A stretch of 12,996 bases of DNA, taken from contig CAKZUU010000277.1 in the NCBI GenBank assembly GCA_937922175.1, positions 1 through 12,996 on the forward strand. Reading direction: 5' to 3'. The first letter of the stretch is position 1, and the number at the start of each line of letters is the position of its first letter. The DNA is from an uncultured Gemmataceae bacterium (GTDB lineage: Bacteria; Planctomycetota; Planctomycetia; Gemmatales; Gemmataceae). Shown here piece after piece: positions 1 through 7,009 of this stretch. The notes below the pieces were generated by a model. That model had not been told where the DNA came from and made no database searches. It saw only the letters and a list, made by a program, of their open reading frames with translations. Position numbers and translations under genes: made by a program.

Positions 1-13
1 GCGACGACAGATC

Positions 14-589
14 ATGGCCCAGATCATCCGTCCCGGCGATCCCGCTCCGCCTGGTTACTTCGGCCTGCCGGAATTCTTCGAGTTCGACAATTGGGATGGC
101 CGTTGGACGAAGTTCAATTGCGGTCAGGCTGCTGCGTGCACCCTGTTGCATCACTATGGCCGACTCGCCGCCGCTGCCGATGCGATGCAAGAGATCGAGC
201 GAGCGCATCCGCCGGACATTTTTGGCGGTTGGCTGGGCACCAGTCGATCGCGGGTCGAGGATATTTTCCGCTCGCGGTCGCTTCCGTTACGAGAAGCACA
301 CGGCGAGCCGTCCTTTCGCGGGAGCCTGGCACAACAACAGCCCGTCATCGTGATGCTTCAACTCCCCGCTCGGGCCCGTATCTTGGGTTTTCACTTGCCC
401 GTGGGACATTGGATGGTCGCTTACGGATTCGACGCCGCCTTCGTGTACCTGAGCAACTGGGGCCGAATGTCCTGGGACGATTTTCGCCGGGGGTGGCGTG
501 GGCTGGTCCCCTGGTTGATTCGCATGCGGAATCGCGGCTTGGTTGTTGCCGACCCAACCGAGGAATCACCATTCGCCGATCAACCGTGA
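14..589 (+). CDS. C39-like / papain-fold cysteine peptidase-like protein
   Basis: A 191-residue protein of no named family that I recognise, but with the layout of a papain-like or C39-like peptidase. Cys36 sits at the start of a helix in the motif FNCGQAAACTLL. His132 is in VGHWMVAYGFD. Asn148 is in LSNWG, which resembles the NSWG of papain. These three residues in this order match a Cys-His-Asn triad. There is no obvious signal peptide and no ABC-transporter domain, so it is a free-standing cytoplasmic domain as far as the window shows. The reading frame stays open to the left edge, so the true start may lie upstream; ATG 14 is the first visible start and no ribosome site can be judged. It ends 42 bases before the HEAT-protein gene. 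It could be an inactive structural relative or act on a non-peptide substrate. Gene reality is secure; function is tentative. Confidence 0.75.
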   Translation: MAQIIRPGDPAPPGYFGLPEFFEFDNWDGRWTKFNCGQAAACTLLHHYGRLAAAADAMQEIERAHPPDIFGGWLGTSRSRVEDIFRSRSLPLREAHGEPSFRGSLAQQQPVIVMLQLPARARILGFHLPVGHWMVAYGFDAAFVYLSNWGRMSWDDFRRGWRGLVPWLIRMRNRGLVVADPTEESPFADQP

Positions 590-619
590 AAGCGATCGGC
601 CTGATTCGACCCGTCTGCA

Positions 620-625
620 TACAAT
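620..625 (+). promoter_or_regulatory. candidate -10 hexamer TACAAT before the HEAT-protein gene
   Basis: TACAAT differs at one base from the sigma-70 -10 consensus. No convincing -35 box lies 16-18 bases upstream. The hexamer ends six bases before ATG 632, so a transcript from it would begin at or next to the start codon. Confidence 0.3.
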
Positions 626-631
626 GAGGGC

Positions 632-1543
632 ATGAATGCGTCGGAATCTCCTGTTCCGCCGGTGGAACCCAACAAGGGTCTTCCCCCGGTGGTGCCGCCG
701 TCGGGCCGGCACATCGTGCAACTCTTTCTGATCCCCGGGATCATCGTGGCGGGGGCTGTTACCATTTTGTTGGGCTTCTCATGGCTAGCCGGCGGCAACC
801 GGACCCCGGAGCAGTTTCTCAAAAATATCGACAGCAGCAATGCCGACATCCGATGGCGAGCCGCGAACGACCTCGCCCAGGTCTTGAAGCGCGATGATGA
901 CCTTGCCGCGAATGTGGACTTCGGCTTGCAGGTCGCGGAGCGCTTCGCCCGAGCCTTGGACGAACTGGAACGCGCGGAACGCTACTATCTTGATGCGGCG
1001 GCGGACACGAAGTCGCAGGCACAGGCCCGAAAAACGTTGATGTCCCAGAGGAACTACGTCCAATACCTGGCGGCCTGCTTGGGGAACTTCAGCGTGCCGA
1101 TTGGGGCGCCCCTGTTGTGCGAAGCGGCGACCAAAGGTCGAGGCACGGATGAAAAGTTGCGCTACACCGTCCGGCGCGGTGCGATTTGGGCGTTGGCAAA
1201 CCTTGGTGACGGTCAGAAGCGCTTCCGCCGATTGTCCCAAGCGAAACAGGAGGAAGTCCGCCGCAACCTGAAAGCAGCCGCGGCTTCGGGAGGAGATATG
1301 GCCGAGTGGGCCCGGACAGCGCTGGCGGGTTTGACCGGCGAGTCGATGGGTGTCGTAGCTGCCCTGGCCGAATGTGCCAAGGATCCGCGTGATATTTTCC
1401 TGCGCGAGCAGACGGCCCATGCCCTTATTTTTTGGGAGGGTACGCCGGAGGAGCAGAGGTTGGCCGAAGAGACTTTATTGCGTCTGACGCGGGATTTGGG
1501 GGCTGGTCATAATAACCGCATTGAGTTGAAGGACGGAGAATGA
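632..1543 (+). CDS. Membrane-anchored HEAT-repeat protein
   Basis: A 303-residue protein with a Pro-rich cytoplasmic N-terminus (residues 1-27), one strongly hydrophobic segment (about 29-53) and a long helical domain. The soluble part contains HEAT-like helices with the typical spaced Arg/Ala/Leu pattern: about 67-86 (ADIRWRAANDLAQVL), 176-192 (VRRGAIWALANLG), 221-236 (EWARTALAGL) and 251-270. HEAT repeats form scaffolds for protein binding, so a role as an envelope-facing adaptor is likely but the partner is unknown. The start ATG 632 has no well-spaced Shine-Dalgarno site (GAGGG ends one base before it). Its stop overlaps the next gene as ATGA, which implies translational coupling to the HEAT-like lipoprotein. 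No specific family name is claimed. Confidence 0.8.
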   Translation: MNASESPVPPVEPNKGLPPVVPPSGRHIVQLFLIPGIIVAGAVTILLGFSWLAGGNRTPEQFLKNIDSSNADIRWRAANDLAQVLKRDDDLAANVDFGLQVAERFARALDELERAERYYLDAAADTKSQAQARKTLMSQRNYVQYLAACLGNFSVPIGAPLLCEAATKGRGTDEKLRYTVRRGAIWALANLGDGQKRFRRLSQAKQEEVRRNLKAAAASGGDMAEWARTALAGLTGESMGVVAALAECAKDPRDIFLREQTAHALIFWEGTPEEQRLAEETLLRLTRDLGAGHNNRIELKDGE

Positions 1544-2037
1544 ATCGCCGCGAGCAACTAAGTGGAATGGGGTCCGTCCGCCTCTCCGTGGGGTGCAGGT
1601 GCGGTGCGATCGGAGCTCTGGTCACCGTTGTCTTGATATCGGGTTGCCGGCAAGGCAAGCCGCTCCCAGTGGTCGATGGGCCGAAAAGCCCTCCCGGATG
1701 GGAAGTTCGATACAACGCTGCTGCCGCTTTGGCCCGACGAGGCTCGCTTCATGCCTTGGACGAACCTGTCCGGCAGATCCTTCTGGAGATGCTCGACGAA
1801 GAGCAACAGATGCGAAATTTCCGGGGCGAAGTCGAGGGGCGCCAAGTGGCCGATCCTTCGTCAGCCTCGCTCCTGGTGGTGACGACGTTGCAAGCCCTCA
1901 ACGAATTGCACCGCCGACACCCTGACCTCGATTACTCACCGTTCTTCCCTGCCATCGACAAATTGATGGAAAGCCCAAACCTCGTCGTCCGAACGGAGGC
2001 GAAAAAGACCAAACAATTGTTCTCGGCGAAAAACTAA
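1540..2037 (+). CDS. HEAT-like repeat lipoprotein
   Basis: A 165-residue predicted lipoprotein. The hydrophobic stretch at about 22-35 ends in a lipobox, VLISGC, with Cys36 as the predicted lipidated residue. The mature part begins with a HEAT-type helix, WEVRYNAAAALARRGS (about 54-69), followed by further amphipathic helices (73-92, 108-125, 134-163). The start ATG 1540 overlaps the upstream stop by four bases and is preceded by AAGGA six bases away. A second in-frame ATG at 1567 would give a shorter signal peptide and is a real alternative. Overlap with, and similarity in style to, the membrane-anchored HEAT protein suggest the two work as a pair at the cell envelope. The exact role is unknown. 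Confidence 0.78.
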   Translation: MNRREQLSGMGSVRLSVGCRCGAIGALVTVVLISGCRQGKPLPVVDGPKSPPGWEVRYNAAAALARRGSLHALDEPVRQILLEMLDEEQQMRNFRGEVEGRQVADPSSASLLVVTTLQALNELHRRHPDLDYSPFFPAIDKLMESPNLVVRTEAKKTKQLFSAKN

Positions 2038-2074
2038 GCGAACGATCGGACCAATTCCTGGGGAGAATTCATTC

Positions 2075-2533
2075 ATGTCAGGCAAACGAGACGAAATCAT
2101 CGCCGCTCTTGTCAAGGCGTATACGATGGAAGTTGAGACCATCGTCAATTACCTTTCGCTAAGCATCCACCTCGACGGCGTGCGTGCGGATTTCATCAAA
2201 CAAGCCTTGCGGGCGGACATCCAAGGAGAGATCGGCCACGCCCAGCAGTTGGGGCAGCGACTGAAGCAACTGGGCAGCACTGTCCCCGGCAGCCAGAAAA
2301 TCCCGATGACACAAACCTATCTTCAACCGCCGGCCGACACCACCGATGTCGTCTCGGTGATCAAAGGAGTCATCAAGGCCGAGGAAGACGCTCTCGCTCA
2401 TTATCGCTCTATCGCCCGACTCTGCGAAGGAGATGACTACGTCACCCAAGACCTGGTCATCACGATTATGGGCGACGAAGAAGGACATCTACAACAATTC
2501 CATGGCTACCTGATGGAATATGCGAAGGGCTGA
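2075..2533 (+). CDS. Ferritin-like diiron protein (bacterioferritin/Dps superfamily)
   Basis: A 152-residue four-helix-bundle protein, close to the usual length of bacterioferritin (about 158). Diiron ligands line up with bacterioferritin by eye: Glu19 in helix 1 (MEVETIVNY), Glu52 and His55 in helix 2 (GEIGHAQQLG), Glu103 in helix 3 (KAEEDALAHY), and Glu135 with His138 in helix 4 (GDEEGHLQQF). It therefore probably oxidises and stores or detoxifies iron in the cytoplasm. The residue after Glu52 is Ile, where heme-binding bacterioferritins have the axial Met, so bound heme is not expected. GGAG at 2062-2065 lies nine bases before the ATG. It follows the HEAT-like lipoprotein by 37 bases and may be co-transcribed with it. 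It might instead be a ferritin-like protein of another subgroup such as DUF892-type or rubrerythrin-like, but no rubredoxin domain is present. Confidence 0.88.
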   Translation: MSGKRDEIIAALVKAYTMEVETIVNYLSLSIHLDGVRADFIKQALRADIQGEIGHAQQLGQRLKQLGSTVPGSQKIPMTQTYLQPPADTTDVVSVIKGVIKAEEDALAHYRSIARLCEGDDYVTQDLVITIMGDEEGHLQQFHGYLMEYAKG

Positions 2534-2596
2534 AGGCTGACAAAACGGCTCTCTTCGGCCACGATTTCGACGGCTGCTTAGATTTGCTGGGGCGGA

Positions 2597-2628
2597 AGCG
2601 GTGACCGCCAGTTAAGTTGGTCGCCGCT
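2597..2628 (+). terminator. Stem-loop after the ferritin-like gene, possible terminator
   Basis: AGCGGTGACC (2597-2606) pairs with GGTCGCCGCT (2619-2628) over ten base pairs with one G-U pair and a 12-base loop. It lies 64 bases after the ferritin stop. The 3' side is CTCTCC with no U-tract, so it may be a Rho-dependent or 3'-protecting hairpin rather than a classic intrinsic terminator. Confidence 0.4.
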
Positions 2629-2869
2629 CTCTCCGTTGTGACCCCGGATCGACATCTCCCTTTACATCCTCATCTCATCACTTCGAGCTTTGGCTTGTTG
2701 AGCGTGCGACCGCTCTGACGAGACGTTCGCCGACGACTCTCGGGGAAGTAGTTACCCCGCGGACGTGGGAGCGCCCAAGGCATTTCCCGGCAGTGTGGTG
2801 AGCCGGGGTGAACGACGAGGCCACAAGCTGGCTGGGAAAACCGGTGTCGCAATCGGGTCACGGGATTCC

Positions 2870-2875
2870 TATAAT
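2870..2875 (+). promoter_or_regulatory. candidate -10 hexamer TATAAT for the SDR-exporter operon
   Basis: A perfect TATAAT lies 104 bases before ATG 2974. The -35 region is weak: with a 17-base spacer the hexamer is TCGCAA. Transcription would start near 2882 and leave a leader of roughly 90 bases. It is the only strong -10 match I found before the five-gene run, so it is the best candidate for the operon promoter. Confidence 0.45.
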
Positions 2876-2973
2876 TTGCGCGTTCCTAAACATCCGATGG
2901 ACTAGAGAGATGCGAGGACTTGGGCGTTTGGGATGGCGGTAGGAGTCCGGTGACGAGGATCGACGGGTCAGCA

Positions 2974-3774
2974 ATGTGGGAATGGCGCGATCGCAGGGGA
3001 ATTATCACTGGTGCCTCTCGCGGGATCGGTCGATGTTTAGCAGAACGATTAGCAGGTCGTGGGGTACAACTAATCCTTGCAGCACGGAGTGTAGAGCCGT
3101 TGCAAGCAATCGCGGAAAGATTGAGCCGTGCCCCGTCTCAAGTCATCGCGGTCGCGGCGGATGTCACTGTGGCCGGCGACCGGGAAAGATTGCTCGACGA
3201 GGCGAGACGACGATGGGGCAGCTTGGACTTGTTGGTAAACAACGCGGGAGTTGCCAGCTTTGGCCATTTTGACTCATCCAGCGAAGACATCCTTCGTCGG
3301 GTGATGGAGGTAAATTTTTTTGCTCCGGCCGAGATGATGCGGTCAGCGTTGCCGATGTTGATGAAAGGACGACAGCCGACGATCGTGAATGTCGCCTCGC
3401 TCTGTGGTCGGCGAGGCTTGCCAGGCTGGTCGGAACACTGTGCGAGCAAGTTTGCGTTGGTGGGATTATCGGAAGCATTGCGGGGAGAGTTTGCCCGGTT
3501 TGACGTAAATGTGCTGATGGTACTGCCGGGATTGGTGAAGAGCGAGGATTTAGGCCGACACTTGTTGCGCAACGAGGGCCGGATGCCGCAGTTGTTTGAG
3601 AAAGCCCAACCGCCAGAAGAGATCGCGGATGCAATCATTCAGGCGGTGGAGCGAAATCGGCGGGAAACTCACGTGGGTCGTCAAGCCCGATGGTTGTTGC
3701 GAGTGAATCGGTGGGCCCCCCGGTTCGTGGATCGGCTGCTGGCTAGGAAGGTGCGAAAACTTTATCCCGAGTGA
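2974..3774 (+). CDS. Short-chain dehydrogenase/reductase with His at the catalytic Tyr position
   Basis: A 266-residue classical SDR, a Rossmann-fold NAD(P)-dependent oxidoreductase. Visible motifs are the cofactor loop TGASRGIG (12-19), an Arg after the second strand (AAR, Arg38) that favours NADP, Asp63 for the adenine pocket, NNAG (89-92), catalytic Asn114 (MEVNFF), Ser142 (NVAS) and Lys159. The motif normally read as YxxxK is HCASK: His155 replaces the catalytic Tyr, exactly 13 residues after Ser142 as expected. Ordinary hydride transfer with Tyr as acid/base is therefore in doubt. I chose ATG 2974 because it places the Rossmann strand at the usual distance from the start. GTG 2950, four bases after AGGAG, and TTG 2920 are in-frame alternatives. 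It is the first gene of the apparent amidotransferase-exporter operon, 31 bases before the synthetase gene. Codon use has more TTA, GTA, GCA and AGA than the next genes. Confidence 0.9.
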   Translation: MWEWRDRRGIITGASRGIGRCLAERLAGRGVQLILAARSVEPLQAIAERLSRAPSQVIAVAADVTVAGDRERLLDEARRRWGSLDLLVNNAGVASFGHFDSSSEDILRRVMEVNFFAPAEMMRSALPMLMKGRQPTIVNVASLCGRRGLPGWSEHCASKFALVGLSEALRGEFARFDVNVLMVLPGLVKSEDLGRHLLRNEGRMPQLFEKAQPPEEIADAIIQAVERNRRETHVGRQARWLLRVNRWAPRFVDRLLARKVRKLYPE

Positions 3775-3805
3775 TTCGGCCGAGAAAGCCTTCGGAGGCG
3801 AGCGA

Positions 3806-5833
3806 ATGTGCGGTATCGCCGGAATGATTGACCTGAGTGGACGGACTCCGGCGTCGTCTGACGTTCTCCGGCGGATGGCAGATGCAATCACTCACCGCGG
3901 CCCGGATGACGACGGCTTTTTGGACTCCCCTGACATCGGCTTGGCCAATCGACGCCTGAGCATTGTCGGTCTGCAGGACGGCCGACAACCGATCTCGAAC
4001 GAAGACCGCTCCATTCACGTCGTTTACAACGGGGAACTGTTCGATTACCCCGAGCGCCGAAGCGATCTGGAATCGCGCGGGCACGTCTTTCGCACCCATA
4101 CCGACACCGAGATTTTGGTTCACCTTTACGAAGAATTGGACACAGAGTTGTTGGCCACACTGCGGGGTCAGTTCGCCTTGGCCCTGTGGGATGAGCGTCG
4201 ACGTCGGCTGCTGCTGGCCCGCGATCGTTGGGGGATTTGCCCCCTCTTTTGGACCATTCAACGCCGTGGTGACGCCCGCTGGCTGCTGTTCGCCTCCGAA
4301 ATCAAGGCGCTGCTGGCCAGCGGCTGGGTCTCGCCGGAACCGGATGTCCACGGCCTGAATCATCTCTTTACGTTTTTCGCGACGCCCGGTCCGGTGACCT
4401 GTTTCCGCGGGATTCATCAGTTGCTGCCGGGGCGGTACCTGGAGATTCGCTTGGGTCAGGCGGAAGAGCCGCAAGCTCGAGTGTTTTACGAATTTGATTT
4501 TCCGGATCGCGGCCAAGAGATCCGTCAGGCCGACCCGAGCCGGCTAACGAACCAATTCGAAGAGGTGTTACTTCGCAGCGTCCAGATGAAATTGCGGGCC
4601 GATGTGCCCGTCGTTTCGTATTTGTCGGGGGGAGTGGATTCGTCGTTGGTCGTCGCGTTGGCCAGCCGGGTCTTAGGCCGACCGATCCCCACTTTTACCA
4701 TCAGCATCGCGGATGATCCGTCGCTCAACGAGGAAAACGAGGCGACGGTCGTGGCAAAACATGTCGGAGCGAACGAGCGAGTCATCGTTCGGTGCGGTCA
4801 TGCGGAGGTCTTGGCGACCTACCCAGAATTGATCCGCGCTGCCGAAGTGCCGGTCGTCGACACCGCCTGTGCCGCCTTGCTCTTGTTGGCGCAATCGGTC
4901 AGGGAGAAAGGGTACAAAGTGGCCCTGACCGGAGAAGGGTCGGATGAATGGCTGGCGGGGTACCCGTGGTTCAAGATCCAACGGTTGATGAACGCGCTCA
5001 ATGCGCTTCCCGGCTTGCCTCTGGGGCGATGGTTGCGGCGGGCGATCCTTGCGTTCTCGGGAACTCCCCAATTCTCCGAGGACGTCGTCCGTGAGACCGA
5101 AGATCTGCTCGGCGGACCCAATGCGTGGATGAATGTGTACGGGTTGATGAGCTTGTCCAAACTTCGCTTTTTCAGCCCGGAAATGTGGGAGCGGCTTGAT
5201 GGCCACAACCCCTTCCGCGATCTGGCCCTCAACACGGAAAGAATGCGGCGTTGGCATCCCTTTCACCGATCCCTGCTGATCGGCGGACGAGTCATGCTCC
5301 CCGGACTCCTCTTGGCGAGCAAGGGTGATCGGGTGGCCATGAACTCCTCGGTGGAGACCCGCTATCCGTTCCTGGATGAAGAGGTGTTCGCCTTCCTCGC
5401 CCAATTGCATCCTCGTTGGAAATTGCGAGGTTTCCGCGACAAGTATCTGCTCCGCCTGGTGTCGGAGCGTTATTTGCCGAAATCCATCGCGTGGCGGCGC
5501 AAAGCGATGTTCCGCGCCCCGATGGACAGTTTCCACTTCGATGAGATCAGCGCCGACGGTCCCGGGCGATGGGTGGAACCGCTCCTCAGTGCGTCTGCCC
5601 TGCGGCAAACCGGATATTTCAACGTGGCGGAAGTCCAGCGCTGGAGGAAAGAGTTCCGCCGACTGCGACCCGGCAGTCTGGCACGCACATCGGTGGAGAT
5701 GGGATTGGTCGGCGTGACCGCGACGCAACTGTGGCACCACACCTATATCAAGCCGCTGTCCGATCTGCCCCCGATGAATGGCGTATCGCGAGGCATGCGG
5801 CCGGAGTTTGTTTCAGCACGGCAACCCGTTTGA
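3806..5833 (+). CDS. asnB: Asparagine synthetase B-like glutamine amidotransferase
   Basis: A 675-residue AsnB-type enzyme: an N-terminal Ntn glutaminase releases ammonia from glutamine, and a C-terminal PP-loop synthetase uses ATP to amidate a carboxylate. Cys2 is exposed after Met removal (MCGIAG). Arg50 (RRLSIVG), Asn75-Gly76-Glu77 (YNGELFDY) and Asp100 (THTDTEIL) complete the glutaminase site. The PP-loop SGGVDSS is at 274-280, the downstream motif TGEGSDEWLAGY starts at 375 (usual form GEGADELFGGY), and RYPFLDEEVFAFL is present near 517. Both half-sites look intact. At 675 residues it is longer than E. coli AsnB (554) and in the range of AsnB-like enzymes that amidate other substrates in secondary metabolism or envelope biogenesis. 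Its place between an SDR gene and an ABC exporter favours such a role over making free asparagine. GGAGG at 3794-3798 is seven bases before the ATG. The substrate cannot be read from sequence. Confidence 0.92.
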   Translation: MCGIAGMIDLSGRTPASSDVLRRMADAITHRGPDDDGFLDSPDIGLANRRLSIVGLQDGRQPISNEDRSIHVVYNGELFDYPERRSDLESRGHVFRTHTDTEILVHLYEELDTELLATLRGQFALALWDERRRRLLLARDRWGICPLFWTIQRRGDARWLLFASEIKALLASGWVSPEPDVHGLNHLFTFFATPGPVTCFRGIHQLLPGRYLEIRLGQAEEPQARVFYEFDFPDRGQEIRQADPSRLTNQFEEVLLRSVQMKLRADVPVVSYLSGGVDSSLVVALASRVLGRPIPTFTISIADDPSLNEENEATVVAKHVGANERVIVRCGHAEVLATYPELIRAAEVPVVDTACAALLLLAQSVREKGYKVALTGEGSDEWLAGYPWFKIQRLMNALNALPGLPLGRWLRRAILAFSGTPQFSEDVVRETEDLLGGPNAWMNVYGLMSLSKLRFFSPEMWERLDGHNPFRDLALNTERMRRWHPFHRSLLIGGRVMLPGLLLASKGDRVAMNSSVETRYPFLDEEVFAFLAQLHPRWKLRGFRDKYLLRLVSERYLPKSIAWRRKAMFRAPMDSFHFDEISADGPGRWVEPLLSASALRQTGYFNVAEVQRWRKEFRRLRPGSLARTSVEMGLVGVTATQLWHHTYIKPLSDLPPMNGVSRGMRPEFVSARQPV

Positions 5834-5848
5834 TCGTCCCTAGGAGCC

Positions 5849-7009
5849 ATGTCGTATACGCTGACGACTCTCTGGCATGATCGACAACGCTACCTGCCCG
5901 GCATCCTGGCAGTGGCGTTCAGCGCCTTGCTTATCGCGCTCCAATGTGGCCTTTTGTTCGGGTTGCTGTCGATTTCGACGATCCCAATTGATCGCTCCGA
6001 CGCGGATGTCTGGATTGGTCCACAAAAAGTCCTGAGCGTGGATACCGGGCAACCGATCAGCGAGAGCAAGTTGGTGTCGCGTGTCGCGGGGCTTCCGGGC
6101 GTGACGCACGTAGAACCGTACATCCAGCGATTCAGCTTTTGGGAAAAGCCCGGCGGAGGGACCGATCTGTGCATTATCGTCGGTTGCCGACTCACCGAAG
6201 ACTCGATCGGTCCGTCCAAGGTCCTGCCCCGAGAGCTGCGTGACCGCTTGACCGAAGAGGGGGCTGTCGTCGTCGATGAGTCTGAATTAGAGCGGCTCGA
6301 CATCCAGCATGCGCCCGCACTGTTGGAACAAGGGCGTTTCGCGACAGCGAAGATCAATGGTCGGCCGGTACGTGTCGTCGGTTTGGTCAAGGGGATGCGG
6401 AGTATCGCCGGGCCTTACATCTTTTGCTCATTGTTCACGGCGCGAAGTATCATGAAACTAGGCTCCGACCAGACCGTTTACGTACTGGCGAAGTGCGATG
6501 ATCCCAAACACGCGTCGCTGGTCGTGGAGCAATTGAAGTCATCGCCCCTTCAGCAAGAGCAGCCGGACATGTCCGTGTTCACCAAGGACGAGTTCTCGTA
6601 TAAATCGCGGATGCACTGGTTGCTGAAGACGAAAGGCGGACTGGCCTTGGGCTATGCGGCAGCCTTGGGGTTACTGGTCGGACTCGTCGTCACCAGCCAG
6701 ACGCTCTATGCTGCCACCATGGCTTCGATGCGGGAATACGCAATCTTGCTAGCTCTCGGCATCCCTCGTTGGCGTCTTCGCTGGACCGTCGTCACGCAAG
6801 CCTTCTGGATTGGCATCTTCGGTGTGATCGTGTCGATCCCCGCGACCTACTTCTTGGGCGAATTGGCGACGCATTTGGGGGTGAAGCCGTTGCTGTCCGC
6901 GGAGCTGATGGCAGCCGCAGCGGTGATCACCTTGGGGATGGCGATCTTTTCGGGGATCATTGCCCTTCGTTCCTTGAAACAGATCGAGCCGGTGAATTTA
7001 TTACGGTAA
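5849..7009 (+). CDS. DevC/MacB-type ABC transporter permease (FtsX family)
   Basis: A 386-residue inner-membrane permease of the type VII (MacB/FtsX/LolE) ABC superfamily, which moves substrates from the inner membrane or periplasm by mechanotransmission. The four-helix topology is clear: TM1 at about 17-42, a large periplasmic domain (about 45-260), TM2 264-286, TM3 316-340 and TM4 351-375. The conserved coupling-helix segment MREYAILLALGIPRWRL (294-310) follows TM2, and the protein ends in the family-typical PVNLLR. Order and size match DevC of the cyanobacterial DevBCA heterocyst-glycolipid exporter. It starts 15 bases after the amidotransferase stop. AGGAG is present, but only two bases before the ATG, an unusually tight spacing; the N-terminal sequence nevertheless fits the family. 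The ATPase and adaptor genes that complete the pump follow. Confidence 0.9.
   Translation: MSYTLTTLWHDRQRYLPGILAVAFSALLIALQCGLLFGLLSISTIPIDRSDADVWIGPQKVLSVDTGQPISESKLVSRVAGLPGVTHVEPYIQRFSFWEKPGGGTDLCIIVGCRLTEDSIGPSKVLPRELRDRLTEEGAVVVDESELERLDIQHAPALLEQGRFATAKINGRPVRVVGLVKGMRSIAGPYIFCSLFTARSIMKLGSDQTVYVLAKCDDPKHASLVVEQLKSSPLQQEQPDMSVFTKDEFSYKSRMHWLLKTKGGLALGYAAALGLLVGLVVTSQTLYAATMASMREYAILLALGIPRWRLRWTVVTQAFWIGIFGVIVSIPATYFLGELATHLGVKPLLSAELMAAAAVITLGMAIFSGIIALRSLKQIEPVNLLR

Larger units (their letters stand above)
2534..2973. other. 440-base intergenic region with several hairpins
   Basis: No convincing gene lies here. Besides the stem-loop at 2597-2628 and the -10 hexamer at 2870, I see consecutive short inverted repeats: CGAGA/TCTCG (2719-2723 with 2738-2742), CCCGC/GTGGG (2756-2760 with 2765-2769, tetraloop GGAC) and CCCGGC/GCCGGG (2786-2791 with 2802-2807). 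CGGGG (2741-2745) can alternatively pair with CCCCG (2755-2759). This could be a structured RNA or only GC-rich spacer; it does not match an RNA family I know. Confidence 0.4.

Noticed and set aside
2670..2861. 63-codon minus-strand open frame in the gap before the SDR gene
   Set aside because: Arg/Pro-rich translation with no domain, no ribosome site that stands out, and it covers hairpins; looks like a chance frame in GC-rich DNA.
2831..2865. GGGAAAACCGGTG-like stretch resembling the start of a cobalamin riboswitch
   Set aside because: The following TCC and the conserved B12 box are missing, and the stretch lies upstream of the TATAAT, so it would not be in the operon leader.
2920..2973. 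TTG start at 2920 and GTG at 2950 for the SDR
   Set aside because: They add residues with no family similarity ahead of the Rossmann strand. GTG 2950 has AGGAG only four bases away and remains a minor alternative.
4673..5740. Long minus-strand open frame (355 codons) opposite the asparagine synthetase-like gene
   Set aside because: It is the antisense shadow of a gene with intact catalytic motifs on the + strand; its translation shows no recognisable domain.
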